The notes under the pieces were generated by a model, which was given only the letters and a program-made list of their open reading frames with translations, had not been told where the DNA came from and made no database searches. Positions 1 through 9,677 of a stretch of DNA of 23,247 nt are shown one piece after another. Made by a program: the position numbers and the translations under genes. The stretch comes from Plantago elongata (Eukaryota; Streptophyta; Magnoliopsida; Lamiales; Plantaginaceae), in contig JAYMSP010002619.1 of NCBI GenBank assembly GCA_036897095.1, forward strand, positions 1-23,247, read 5' to 3'. How positions within the stretch are numbered: the stretch's first letter is position 1; every line of letters begins with the position of its first letter.

Positions 1-1260
1 TGCGAGCATTGAGCTCAGGCCTTACCGTCTGCCTACTATGGCGCTTTGCTGTAGAGTATGAGACACCACTGATCTCTGACCCCCCGAAGATGACATTGAT
101 TACCTTGTTGGTCTGATGGGGCTCAGGTGGATCAGTGCCCTGCCGACGGGCGAGGGTCTTTTTACCTTTGCCAGAGAGGTACTCCGTCAAGTGCCCTCTC
201 TTTAGTAGCTCAGCTGCCTCTAAGCGTAGAGATATACACTATGATGTCGCATGTCCTTGATCTCCATGAAATTCACACCACTTGTTGGAGTTTCTCTGGT
301 CTGGGGGTGTTCCAAGCTTTCCTGGCCATCTGACCCTGTCACCCATGCTCTTCATGACTATGACACACTCCTCCGGTTCAATGTTGAGAGAGTAGTTCGG
401 AGGTGGTGCTCGGGTTTCTATCCTCCTTGGTTGGATCAGAGGGCGAGATGGAATGGCAACCGGTCCATGCCTTCTCTCAATCTGGTATGGTTTAGCACGG
501 TAGTCCGAAGCCTTTCGTTCAACTCGTCTGTCAAATTTGGGTTACCTATGACCACTCTGGCCTGACACATATGGTCTGTTAGAACCATCCTCCTCCCATT
601 TGATCCGTGCCCAGGCTTTGGCGAGCACATCCTCCATGGTGCGGCATAGGTACTGGTTCACTCCTTGTATAACCTCGAGTTGGGTGGCAAGCCTTTGTGG
701 AAGGCGTTGACATCAGTGTTTTTGTTGCAATTTGGAATGGATACCTTCTCCTTGTTAAATCTTGCCACATAAACCCTGAGAGACTCGTTAGGCCTTTGTT
801 GGACGCCATATAGGCCGTCCGATAGTTTTAACAGTTTACGACTACTAGCAAATTTCTCAACGAAACAATCTACCAACTGAGCAAATGATGAAATAAAATT
901 ATTAGAGAGGTTCGTGTGCCACTGGAGTGCCGGACCGATCAAACTTGAGCCAAAACCCTTGCACATACAAGCTTCACGGAGATCCCTTGGGATGACTATG
1001 GTGAACATCCTCTGCTTGTATTGTGGGACATGGTCATCAGGATCCGTCGTCCCATCGTAGAGCTTCATATTTGTAAAGCTAAACTTGACGGGCATTTCCA
1101 CCAGAGCAATGACATCCACGAAGGGTGAGTCGGCGAAGCTGTTAGGCAAGCTCTTCTTGATGGGAGCGGGTACTCCGGGGATCCTTTGGATCATTTCTTC
1201 CAAGCTTACCAGCTTGGAAGCTAGCTCCTCACCAAGTGTGTTGGCTAGCTTGTCGGCCTG
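1..1260 (-). pseudogene. Decayed Ty3/gypsy retrotransposon gag (3' part cut by the window edge)
   Basis: Read on the minus strand, 1203 down to 658 is an open stretch typical of plant Ty3/gypsy gag. It has the motif KLYDGTTDPDDHV, the capsid-like segment ending CKGFGSSLIGPALQWHTNL, and the region FAQLVDCFVEKFASS. Coding similarity extends upstream to about 1260, where a stop is met. A frameshift near 640-660 ends the open frame. In the next frame the protein continues with RTMEDVLAKAWARIKWEED, then a zinc-knuckle-like WCEFHGDQGHATS-stop-C at about 236-282, then NVIFGGSEISGVSYS near position 60-100. In-frame stops lie at 542-544 and 239-241. In a live element Gag packages the RNA; this copy cannot make full-length Gag. 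The pol genes would lie to the left, outside the window. The lineage (Tat/Ogre-like or Athila-like) is not resolved. Similarity is recognised from memory of the family, not from a search. Confidence 0.85.
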
Positions 1261-1785
1261 CTAGGAAGTTGGAGGCCAAATGGGTTAGTCAGTATGCAAG
1301 CCTTTTGGTTGTGTGACAGGTCTACTAGGTGGCTTGGTTCGGCGGCCTCTTGGTGCCCGACCTGCGCGTGAGGTTGAGATGGACTCATATAAGAACAGTG
1401 GATTGGGTTGTGGCCTTGATGGATCAATTTGCCAGTCTTGTTGGAAGAGCGAATTTTGACCGTTACAGAGATAGCCTAATTTATCGATTCTTTCTAATGT
1501 TTTTGTTAGGGGTGTATGCTGACCGGTATGTTCGGTTTTTTTTTACCGAAAGTCTACTCGATCCATCGTATGTGGCCATGTGGGTGGCACTAATACCAAA
1601 GCGTGTATGTCTTTTCAAACCATGACGGTTTTGGTAATGTGGACGGGTTTTGCAACCGGTCCAACCAAGCATGGTTTAGTTTACCTCTGTGTCTGTCTGT
1701 GTGCTGATATGATATGCAGAATATGAAAGGTTGGGCAGTGTAAATTCAATTCTATTGTCTGATGCAGCAAGTCCAAAATCCGAAG
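1261..1785. other. Intergenic stretch between gag remnant and gene promoter; possible hAT/MITE end
   Basis: No gene is supported here. At 1508 a TAGGGGTG sequence begins a segment with a short hairpin, TTCGGT at 1531-1536 facing ACCGAA at 1545-1550 across a T run, followed by further CGGT/ACCGG motifs to about 1660. This resembles the end of the hAT-type MITEs common in eudicots (TAGGGGTG plus TTCGGTTTT/ACCGAA). I cannot find the matching opposite terminus or an 8-bp target duplication, so it may be a solo end or chance. Confidence 0.3.
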
Positions 1786-1801
1786 AAACCCTAATATAAA
1801 G
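1786..1801 (+). promoter_or_regulatory. Telo-box and TATA box, candidate core promoter of the FLX-like gene
   Basis: AAACCCTAA (1786-1794), the plant telo-box, directly abuts TATAAA (1795-1800). A TATA box here would place transcription initiation near 1825-1835, in a pyrimidine/CA-rich leader. The telo-box is common just upstream of plant housekeeping genes. The assignment to the gene at 5539 rests on strand, position and the absence of another gene between them, and is inference. Confidence 0.45.
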
Positions 1802-1824
1802 TTTTGTTCGCTATCACCATCTTG

Positions 1825-2066
1825 AATTGAATTGATCATCAACTCTACTACCCATCCCTCTACGGTATGCTACGAATCGGTATTGTTTCAGTTTCTATAC
1901 TTGTTATATTGTTATCGTAGCTGAAAAGAATTGTGGTAAGATCCCTTTTGTGTTGTTCAATTCTACGCCCTGACCGAGCAACTTCTAGTAATTACGCCTT
2001 TCCTCTTTGATTGAATTCTACAATTCTGCGTGATACTTTGTTTTCAAGTTGGCTTCTTTGCATTAG
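1825..2066 (+). other. Candidate 5' UTR exon of the FLX-like gene
   Basis: Downstream of the TATA box lies a leader without a long open frame. Possible splice donors are CG|GTATGC at 1865, TG|GTAAGA at 1936 and AG|GTAAGC at 2067; the last is the best match to the plant consensus. A 5' UTR exon ending at one of these could splice to the acceptor TTTTAG at 5521-5526, twelve bases before the start codon. Which donor is used, or whether there are two UTR introns, cannot be told from sequence alone. Confidence 0.35.
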
Positions 2067-5000
2067 GTAAGCTTGCTTTTTCCTTATCTCATGTTTTTCT
2101 CATCTATTTTAGACTGGATTCTGGCTTCACTTTCATTCTTTCTGTTCTATGCTGTACTAACTTGTCTCTCGAACCGTTTAATTGTTGCCCAGAGGCTAGT
2201 GGAACGCAGAACTTAAGTAGTTATGAATTTGGTTTCATTATTTCATCCATATCTTCGACCTAAAGCTTTTGTTTCTTTGTTTTCCTTTATTGTGCTTAGG
2301 AAACTTGTAGTTGATGTAAGTGTGGCTATCTGGATATATGATCTATATGATTTGTTCACTGCTGAAACTGATAGGTGAACGTGTTAGGGGTGGGTATATG
2401 CTCAGCTGTTTTTCTGCCTGTGGCAATCTGCTAGGAATTAGACAGTTTGACTGACACTCTTGCTTTTGAGTTACACATCCTCTGCATCTAGGAAAAGAAC
2501 AGGTGCACAATAAGTAGATTCTTGTAAATCTTAGTTAGTGTGAATGTAGATTTAAGTCACATAAACCGCGAGATGAGATGACCTCCGTGTACTCCAGGGA
2601 CCAAGTTACCAACTGGTATCTTCAGGTTGTAGTTTCAAGATCTTATATATTTGATCTATGTGACCAAAAGGGGAAGAGAATTGTATAACTGGAAGAAGTG
2701 GTGGAAGTTGCTTGCAGCCTATGAAGCACCAATATGTGAGGGAGGAAGACATCCTTGTATTAAAGTGCCTTGCGATACGGATACGTATCCCTTAAGGTTT
2801 TTTTAATAATTAAAATTGGATAGGATAATCTGCCTTTTTCAAACAAAATGACTGATTTGATTTTGAAATCCATTCCAATCCGTGGCCATTGTTCAATTCA
2901 TAATCCATTGCTGTTTTGCGGCCGCTTATCCTTTCTCCGGCACTGGTTGTCACTGATGCTACTTTCCATGTTGTCTTCCCCTGTTTCATTTAAAGCTGTT
3001 GATATTCCGCTTTCTTTCATTTCTCTTTTGACAGCAGTTTGTAATAGCCTTTAGGGTTTTAGTTAGTATTCGGCTGATCAAAGGCCCATTAGCACACTTG
3101 CAAATTTAGACCTGTTTTATTCTAAATTGTTTTCTAGACTATCTATTTCTCTTATTTGACTATTTAGTGTTCATGTGAAGTTCCTAATTTTTAGTTTACA
3201 TATTAAGTATATTAAGAATATTCAATGTATCATAAACCTATCCGTATCCTACCTTTTTGGGTTTTGGTGCATCCCCGTAATAATTCTGTGTCTGTACCTA
3301 TATCGGTCCTTACTAGCTGGTAGCCCTGGTAGCCCTTTTAGATACTTCAGGGAAGAGAAGTGTTACGAAAAGAGCAGGTGATGTCTTCGTGAGAATTATT
3401 GTGCTATAATGGCAGATGGAATCATGGAAAGCTTTGAAGAAATACAGATTGTACATAAAGAGAACCCAAAAGTAAAAATAGAAGAGCAGATCAGAAATGA
3501 TAGTCAGGATTTAAGTATATATTGATCTTATGTTTTAGTTCTGTTCATTTCTTCGTCCATGAAGATCTTTAAACTAGCCTTGTGTCTGTGTGGACTTCAT
3601 TTTTATCTGGGAAAGTTTTCACTTCATTTATTTATCGTTCATATACTTCACGATCGTTTTGGTAGTTTCCTGATGAGTAAATGCTAGATTTGTTACTAAA
3701 TGTGAAATAGATATTACTATAACATTCTTATTTCTTTTTAGCATATTTGTCTGTTTCAGAGCTTTTGCCTCCAAATTTTTTTAATCGCAGTAGTCCCATA
3801 TGACTTTCTGAAATAAATACTCACATCTTCATATCCTATACGATTTTTATTTACTATTCTTCAGGTAGATGTATAGTTTTCCCATGTTAAGAAGCTTCCA
3901 CTCTCAATCTTTAAAATTTGACCCTTTTGCTCCTGCATGGTCTTTTCGTGACAATTTTTGAAGTCAAATACTGATTTCTGTGCCCGCATTCCCTTACAAA
4001 GATTAATAATTTAACATGTAAACATCAGTGGTAGTATTTATTATGATGTGTAAAATTAGGTGAATATCTTGTGTGTGATGTTGCCATTTGTAAGTTCATA
4101 TATACAAAACAATCTTTAGGATGTATACATATACTAGAGCATGAGAACACTCATATATGTGGCATTTAGTTGCAAATAACATAAAGTATATGAATGTAAG
4201 TACTATCGTTGTTTCTCACAATGAACTGTCTTTTTTGAGTTGAATTAGGGTTTGAGTTAGTCGGAATTGATTTGTTTCAATAAAGTTAAAGAACATGGAG
4301 ATGAATATTAGTTATCCTTTTATATTTTTAATGATGATTTGATTTTATTGGAGTTGAATTAGGGCTTTGAATTTTTTTATTGATTAATTGATTCTATTTG
4401 GTTGATTTAGGGCTTGAAATTTAATTGAAAATGGCAAATTGAGTTTTTATTAATGATGAAATGATTTTGTTGGAATTGTGTTAGGGCTTAGAAATAGACA
4501 TATTGATTTTTTGTAAGTGAAGTCTATTTTACATATATACTATTACAAATCGGTCCAATTTACCTTAAATTAAGTACTCAATCGCACAACTCTATTAGTT
4601 CTTCACTTAAATATATACTAAGGGATGAATTTTGTGGGTTGATGACCCCAGTTTACTGAGCTACTCTTTGTGACTGTTTGATGCAGTTCCATACATTGTT
4701 TATGTTGACAAAATCATCATTGCAATGCTCAGGATTGCTTCCAGTTGATTGATCCTTTTACTCGTGGGGTTCTTTTCACATGGCGTAGAGAAATTCTATA
4801 GGGTTCTTAGGGAACTACAAAACCATGCACATTTCAGAAGTAAGGCACATGTGTTAACCTGTTATGTTTATCTTTTTAAGTCTGTCAAACTCAGGACACA
4901 TCACAAGGTCCAAACTCTTATATCTGAAATGACATATGCTTGGCAGTTTAGAAAACTTAGAGCCTCGTCATATAATTCAATTTAAAAGAAAGAATCCAAA

Positions 5001-5526
5001 ATGGGGTGGCATAACTGCTATGAATGCAGATAACACAATGGATGAGATGAACAAATTAAAAGATTAAGTGGAGGAAAATGTTGGAATAAGCTTGCAGAGT
5101 TATTGTAGTGGGGAAGGACAATTCTTTTTGAATTTAAGAACCTATAACTTGTTTCAACGTCTCTCCCAAAACAAAAGTACCTCACTCCGTATTGTCGAAA
5201 ATATCTTTTATATGATGTCTGGTTGCCTGAAGTTGAGTGCAGCAGACTGAGCAAGTTAAATGGAGTGCAAATCCTGCACATTATTATGTACTAAGGGCAA
5301 CTATGCACGTTTTAGGTGCTAGTAGTAACTGGGTCGCAATACCAGGGAATGGAAGTAGGTTTCGTATATTAAAAATTCAGTAAAATGCCTTTGCTTTAAC
5401 TTATATAGCCAAAAGCGGGTAGTGCATTTAGTAGCTGTTGTGTGGAAGCCATTCTGGTTCCATTATTTCCTTAAAGTTTTTGTTGTTCGGTTTCATTTGA
5501 TATCAAACGTGCTTATTAACTTTTAG
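2067..5526 (+). other. Probable long 5' UTR intron, no gene inside
   Basis: About 3.4 kb of T-rich DNA between the UTR donor candidates and the acceptor TTTTAG (5521-5526). The short open frames inside it (for example around 2848-3054, 4749-4985 and the minus strand at 5018-5281) have no recognisable domain and look like chance. A degenerate direct repeat lies at about 4230-4490. A long 5' UTR intron is known in many plant genes and often affects expression; that role is not shown here. The alternative is that the transcript starts close to 5400 and this is intergenic. Confidence 0.35.
4230..4490. repeat. Degenerate direct repeats with TTAGGGCTT core
   Basis: A block containing TGAATTAGGGTTTGA (near 4241), TTGAATTAGGGCTTTGA (near 4354), TTGATTTAGGGCTTGAA (near 4402) and GTGTTAGGGCTTA (near 4479). 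The two copies preceded by TAATGATGA (near 4329 and 4451) are about 122 bases apart and align over roughly 40 bases. The copies are diverged, so this is an old duplication. No function is visible. Confidence 0.5.
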
Positions 5527-5538
5527 TCAAAACCAAAG

Positions 5539-8500
5539 ATGGCTGGGAGAAATCGAATGCCGCGTGAAGCCTTTGATCGTCGTCATGGCTATCCTTTGGA
5601 AGAGCCAGTTGGTCCTGTGGTCCGACGCATGCCTCCTCATCCTGTTCTGTTAGAGGAAGAACTTGAAATTAGGCATGTTGAGCTACGCAGACTACTAGGC
5701 GAGAACAGGAGACTGGTTGAAGATCGAATTGCTTTGGAGCGAGAGTTGGCTGTTGCCAAAGAAGAATTACGTAGAGTAAATCTTGTCATTGCTGATATTC
5801 GTGCTGAACAAGAACTGCAATCTAGAGAGCTGATTGAAAGGGGCATGAAGCTGGAAGCTGACCTTCGTGCAACAGAGCCTCTTAAAAAGGAGGCTTCTCA
5901 ACTACAATCCGATATTAAGAGGCTCAGTACAATTAGGCATGAGTTATCTGCGCAGGTGCAGACTCTTTCTCAAGACATAGCAAAGTTGCAGGCTGATAAC
6001 CAGCAGATTCCCATTTTGAGGACTGAGTTGGAGGGAGTACACCAGGAAATTCTCCGTGCTAGGTTTGTGCTCACCATCTGTTCAATAAATTTGAAAATTC
6101 ACCGATCTTTGGTTGCATCTCTAGGCTCTCTTCATGTTACGCAAGGAGAAAACCATTATTAGACCTATTTGGTAGAATCAACTTGGACTCTGACTTTAGT
6201 TAGCTGCAAATGAGTCATATCTCCTGGTTGTGCTCACCATTTGTTCAATAAATTTGAAACTCAGGCATCAACCAAGCGATGGTTGCATCTCTAGGCTCCC
6301 TTTATGTTGGGTTAGGAGAACCATTGTAAGACCTATTTAGAATCAACATCGATTAGATATCAGCAAATTATTTATAGCGCCTGTAACCTTATAGAAGTTT
6401 CTGTGGAGAGTTCACCATGATGCGAAGTGCAAGGACCGCGGTCAGGGAATTAGAATGAGTTTGATATACTATAGGTGTTCAGTGGCCATGCTCAGAGGAT
6501 CTGCTAACAATTTAAAATCTTAAGAAGACTTTGACCCAAATCTATATGTTTCCTCTGAGCTTTTCTGAATGACATTTCGAACTCGAGGAAATCACATTTA
6601 AGATTTTATAGATGACTCCATCTTAAGCTAGTTTCTGTAGATTATTCCATCCAGATTCATTTATGTAGGAGAAAAGCTGTCATAAGTATGTCTAGACTAC
6701 CAGGACAGGTTTGCTTTGCCCCTGTTTCAAGTACTGATCTTGGTTGCATTCTACAAATATCTCTCTGTGAGATCTTGTCTTCTGCATTAGCTAAGTTCTT
6801 CTCACTCGCAGAGCTGCCATTGATTATGAGAAGAAGGCAAATATTGAGATGTTGGAACAGAGGAAGTCAATGGAGCAGAACTTGGTGACCATGGCACGTG
6901 AACTGGAAAAGCTTCGGTCAGAGCTTTTGAATTCCAGTGCTAGAACATGGAGTGCAGGTCAAAACATTCTTGTTCTGTTTTAAGGTTTCTTCATCCACTG
7001 CATGGCATTATTTTGATGACTGAGAATATATGAAATATCTACGAATCTTATTTCAAAACCTGCACATGCTTTCATATTTTTATACTGTCACTATGTCCCA
7101 TTATGGTAAATTAGTCAAGGTACTACATCAATCTGTTGTCCTTGTGGGTCCGAGCTCCTAGAACCTTGATCAAAACCTGCACATGCTTTCATACTCTTAT
7201 ACTGTCACTATGTCCCATTATGGTAAACTAGTCTAGGTACTACATCCATCTGTTGTCCTTGTGGGTCCGAGCTCCTAGAACCTTGATCAATCATTCTCTT
7301 GCTCTTATGTTCATTACTTCACATAGACCTCTTTAGTCTTTAAGAGCAAAAAGGTACTTTTCCTAGTATGAGATTAATTTACTGATAACTGGTGCAGAAT
7401 CCAATCGATGATATGTATCAGATATAGGATTCACAAGAGCTATTTATAAGTTTAATCTAGTGGATTCGTAAGAGGTTCAGTTAAACATCGGCATTAAGTT
7501 AGTAATAACTCATAGCATACCTTCGTGCAATCACATTCCCTCGAGCAATAGCTCACAACCTCTTATTAAATAATATGATACGTGAAAACTAAGAATAACA
7601 AAATAAAAATAAACTCCACAAATCCAAGTTCAAAATGCAAAATTTGAAAGTGGTAACTCGTGACAGTACTAATGAGGTGAAGCTAGTAAAGATAACAAGT
7701 ACTCAAAACTGTATATCATATAAGTTACAACCACAAGCATTCAAGCCTCATCTTCATCATTGTAACTATCATAATTGTGATATGATTATTATATATCGCA
7801 GCATCATTATCTTCACCATCTCTAGTTTCTGCATCTAAGATAAACTCTGATACCACCTCATCAGGAATGGGTCTAAGAACTGTCTAGAGAAGCCTAGTTA
7901 ATGAACTAATATCCGGCACATCTCAAAAGCATATAAGATCATTACTCTTCATATCAATAGCAATCTATGGGCGATGCATATGTCCTATTAGCAAGCCTGG
8001 AGCCCAAGGAGCACTGTACCACAAGGCTTGGGCTATGGTGCACTAAGGAAGATAGCAGGTGCTGGGGTTGATTACTAAATGTGTTGGCCACTAGTACTTT
8101 GTCTCATAGTAGTAATAAGCTACTTTCAACAGATTTGTTATATTTAAGCATATGGTTGCAATTTTATATTTCAGACAGCAGTGTTGAATCTATAAGAAAA
8201 ACACATTTGGCGTTTCCATTTCATAGAGAGTAAATCCGTGACTTCAATTACTGGTTTATGTTATTAGGATGAACTTTTTATTTTTATTTTCTTTCTCTTA
8301 CTGAAGGTTGGGGGAGTTTATATGTTTTTAATTTAGTCTATTGTGGGAAATAGCCACTTAATTTGCAATTTAATATTGATATGATGGTTGAACCGACTCG
8401 ACTGTGTCAGCCGAAATAGGGTGAATGGGGACGAGAGAGTCTCTTGATGAATCTGTTCTTAGTGACAAAAGTTTGTAGAGTTACCAGAGTCAAGTAATCT

Positions 8501-9677
8501 GGATTTTGCAGGGCTTTACATGAATCTGTCACATTTATTAGTGCAACTACTCCAAGAATTCTTATATTAAAACTGAGACTGTTCCCTCTATGTTTAACCA
8601 TTGGAGACCATAGCGATGAACATTAGCTATGTTATGTAGTGATAGACAATGCCATGTTAAAGTTCATGTTAAACCATGTAAAATTTTGGACATTATTTAT
8701 CTGTAAAGAATTAAAGGGCACATCATAATAGCTTAATTAGTCCGTCAATCTTGATATATTGAATTTGAAATATTAAACATCAAAGTTCTCATATTCACAC
8801 TTAAATATGAGTGATAAAACAATTAAGATATAAAGTAGCGGTGATAGCTTTAACTACAGTAAAGATCGCGAGTTTGCGACAACTAGTGGTCTTTAAAGTA
8901 GAATGCTTGTAGTATAGTGGTGCTTAGCTATGCTATGCTATTTGCAATAGCGAGCACAATGGTCTTTATTAACGATTATGTTTTTTGTTCTTATGACTCA
9001 TTGTTCACTTACATTTTATACAGTAACCTTTTAAGAAACTGAGTTACTGTTAACTGAGGTGTTGCAATGTCTTTGAAGTTTGAAGAATTTAATGCCATGG
9101 CATTTGACATTCTGATTTCTGGATTGCTGTCATTATGATCACTGATTTCATTTCTGGTTGGCTTTTATCTACTTCTGTTACAAGGAAGTTTATTTGTCCA
9201 TTAAGATGGCAAAGGGTATTTCAGTCCCTTTAGAGAAATTAAGGTCATAGCAGTTGACATTCTGGCTATCATTATGATTCTTGATTTTATTTATGAGAAA
9301 ACTATGATTGAAATTCTGCTCATGCTTTTTCTGAAACTGTAGCTGCTTACTGGCATGCATTCTCTGACTATTAATTCGTTGTTCTGACTTCATATGATTG
9401 ATTACTCAGGTGGACCATATGGGACGAAGTTGAGCAATGCCGATGTCAGATTTCATCCTTACAGAGATGGATATGGGACTCGTCAGGTGTGGACATTGAC
9501 TATTGGGTGAATATATAATATTTATATGTAGGATGACTATGTTTGAGGAGTTTAATGTGTGTTAGGTTGACTCTATTCTTTTTTTCTCTCTTTCGCCAGG
9601 GTGCCATAGACAAGGTTTCATATGGTTCTAGTTCTTCCTGGGGAGGCCTTGATAAGTCAAGGATGGATCGCCATTGA
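5539..9677 (+). CDS. FLXL3: FLX-like (FLXL3-type) coiled-coil protein, four coding exons
   Basis: Coding exons are 5539-6062, 6812-6957, 9410-9486 and 9600-9677 (825 nt, 274 aa plus stop TGA). All introns are GT..AG: 6063-6811 (phase 2), 6958-9409 (phase 1) and 9487-9599 (phase 0), and the frame closes exactly across all junctions. The protein begins [19 protein letters not shown] and has a Pro-rich stretch with [16 protein letters not shown] long heptad-rich coiled coil follows from about residue 35 to 215, including [34 protein letters not shown] and [14 protein letters not shown]. Exon 2 adds the conserved [18 protein letters not shown] and [14 protein letters not shown]. The tail is Gly/Tyr-rich (GGPYG, DGYG) and ends KSRMDRH. 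The length is near that of Arabidopsis FLX-like proteins. Known for the family: FLX and relatives act in the nucleus with FRIGIDA-complex components to promote FLC expression, though several paralogues have less clear roles. The family call is firm; the paralogue number is tentative. The start codon is the first ATG after the acceptor at 5526. The reading frame is intact, so the gene is likely functional. Confidence 0.9.
6062..6346 (+). repeat. Imperfect tandem duplication in FLX-like intron 1, copying the splice-donor region
   Basis: Copy 1 (about 6062-6183) starts at the exon 1 donor, AGGTTTGTGCTCACC. Copy 2 (about 6226-6346) starts TGGTTGTGCTCACC. They are offset by 163 bases and share TTCAATAAATTTGAAA, GGTTGCATCTCTAGGCTC and AGACCTATTT with small indels. 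Because copy 1 begins at the exon border, the duplication also produced a second donor-like GGTTGTGC inside the intron. Confidence 0.85.
7053..7286 (+). repeat. 117-bp tandem duplication in FLX-like intron 2
   Basis: Two head-to-tail copies, 7053-7169 and 7170-7286, both beginning TCAAAACCTGCACATGC and ending CTCCTAGAACCTTGA. By eye they differ at five positions and have no indels (about 96% identical), so the duplication is fairly recent. It lies well away from the splice sites and should not alter the protein. Confidence 0.95.
9096..9290. repeat. Weak direct repeat near the end of intron 2
   Basis: Two diverged blocks 150 bases apart. One is CATTTGACATTCTG followed by TGTCATTATGATCACTGATTTCATTT (from 9101). 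The other is CAGTTGACATTCTG followed by TATCATTATGATTCTTGATTTTATTT (from 9251). The first copy carries a few extra bases. It looks like an old local duplication. Confidence 0.5.

Larger units (their letters stand above)
6958..9409 (+). other. Large intron 2 of the FLX-like gene (2.45 kb), no gene inside
   Basis: Bounded by donor G|GTCAAAAC at 6958 and acceptor ATTACTCAG at 9409. It holds the 117-bp tandem duplication at 7053-7286 and a weak direct repeat near 9096-9290. The rest is AT-rich without recognisable coding sequence or clear transposon ends. Short frames at 7635-7838, 8407-8601 (minus) and 9190-9393 (minus) show no domain and are unsupported. Confidence 0.8.

Noticed and set aside
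436..809. Overlapping minus-strand frames and the plus-strand frames at 127-565
   Set aside because: They are out-of-frame shadows of the gypsy gag remnant; the true coding frame is recognisable through its motifs.
1508..2410. TAGGGGTG at 1508 and again at 2387 as two ends of one element
   Set aside because: The two sequences are in the same orientation rather than inverted, and no 8-bp target duplication was found.
2775..2790. Palindrome GGATACGTATCC
   Set aside because: A single 12-bp palindrome in a long intron is expected by chance and has no partner or context.
5018..5281. 87-residue minus-strand frame just upstream of the FLX-like start
   Set aside because: No recognisable domain, opposite strand to the gene, and low-complexity Ser/Leu/Tyr composition as expected from A/T-rich intronic DNA.
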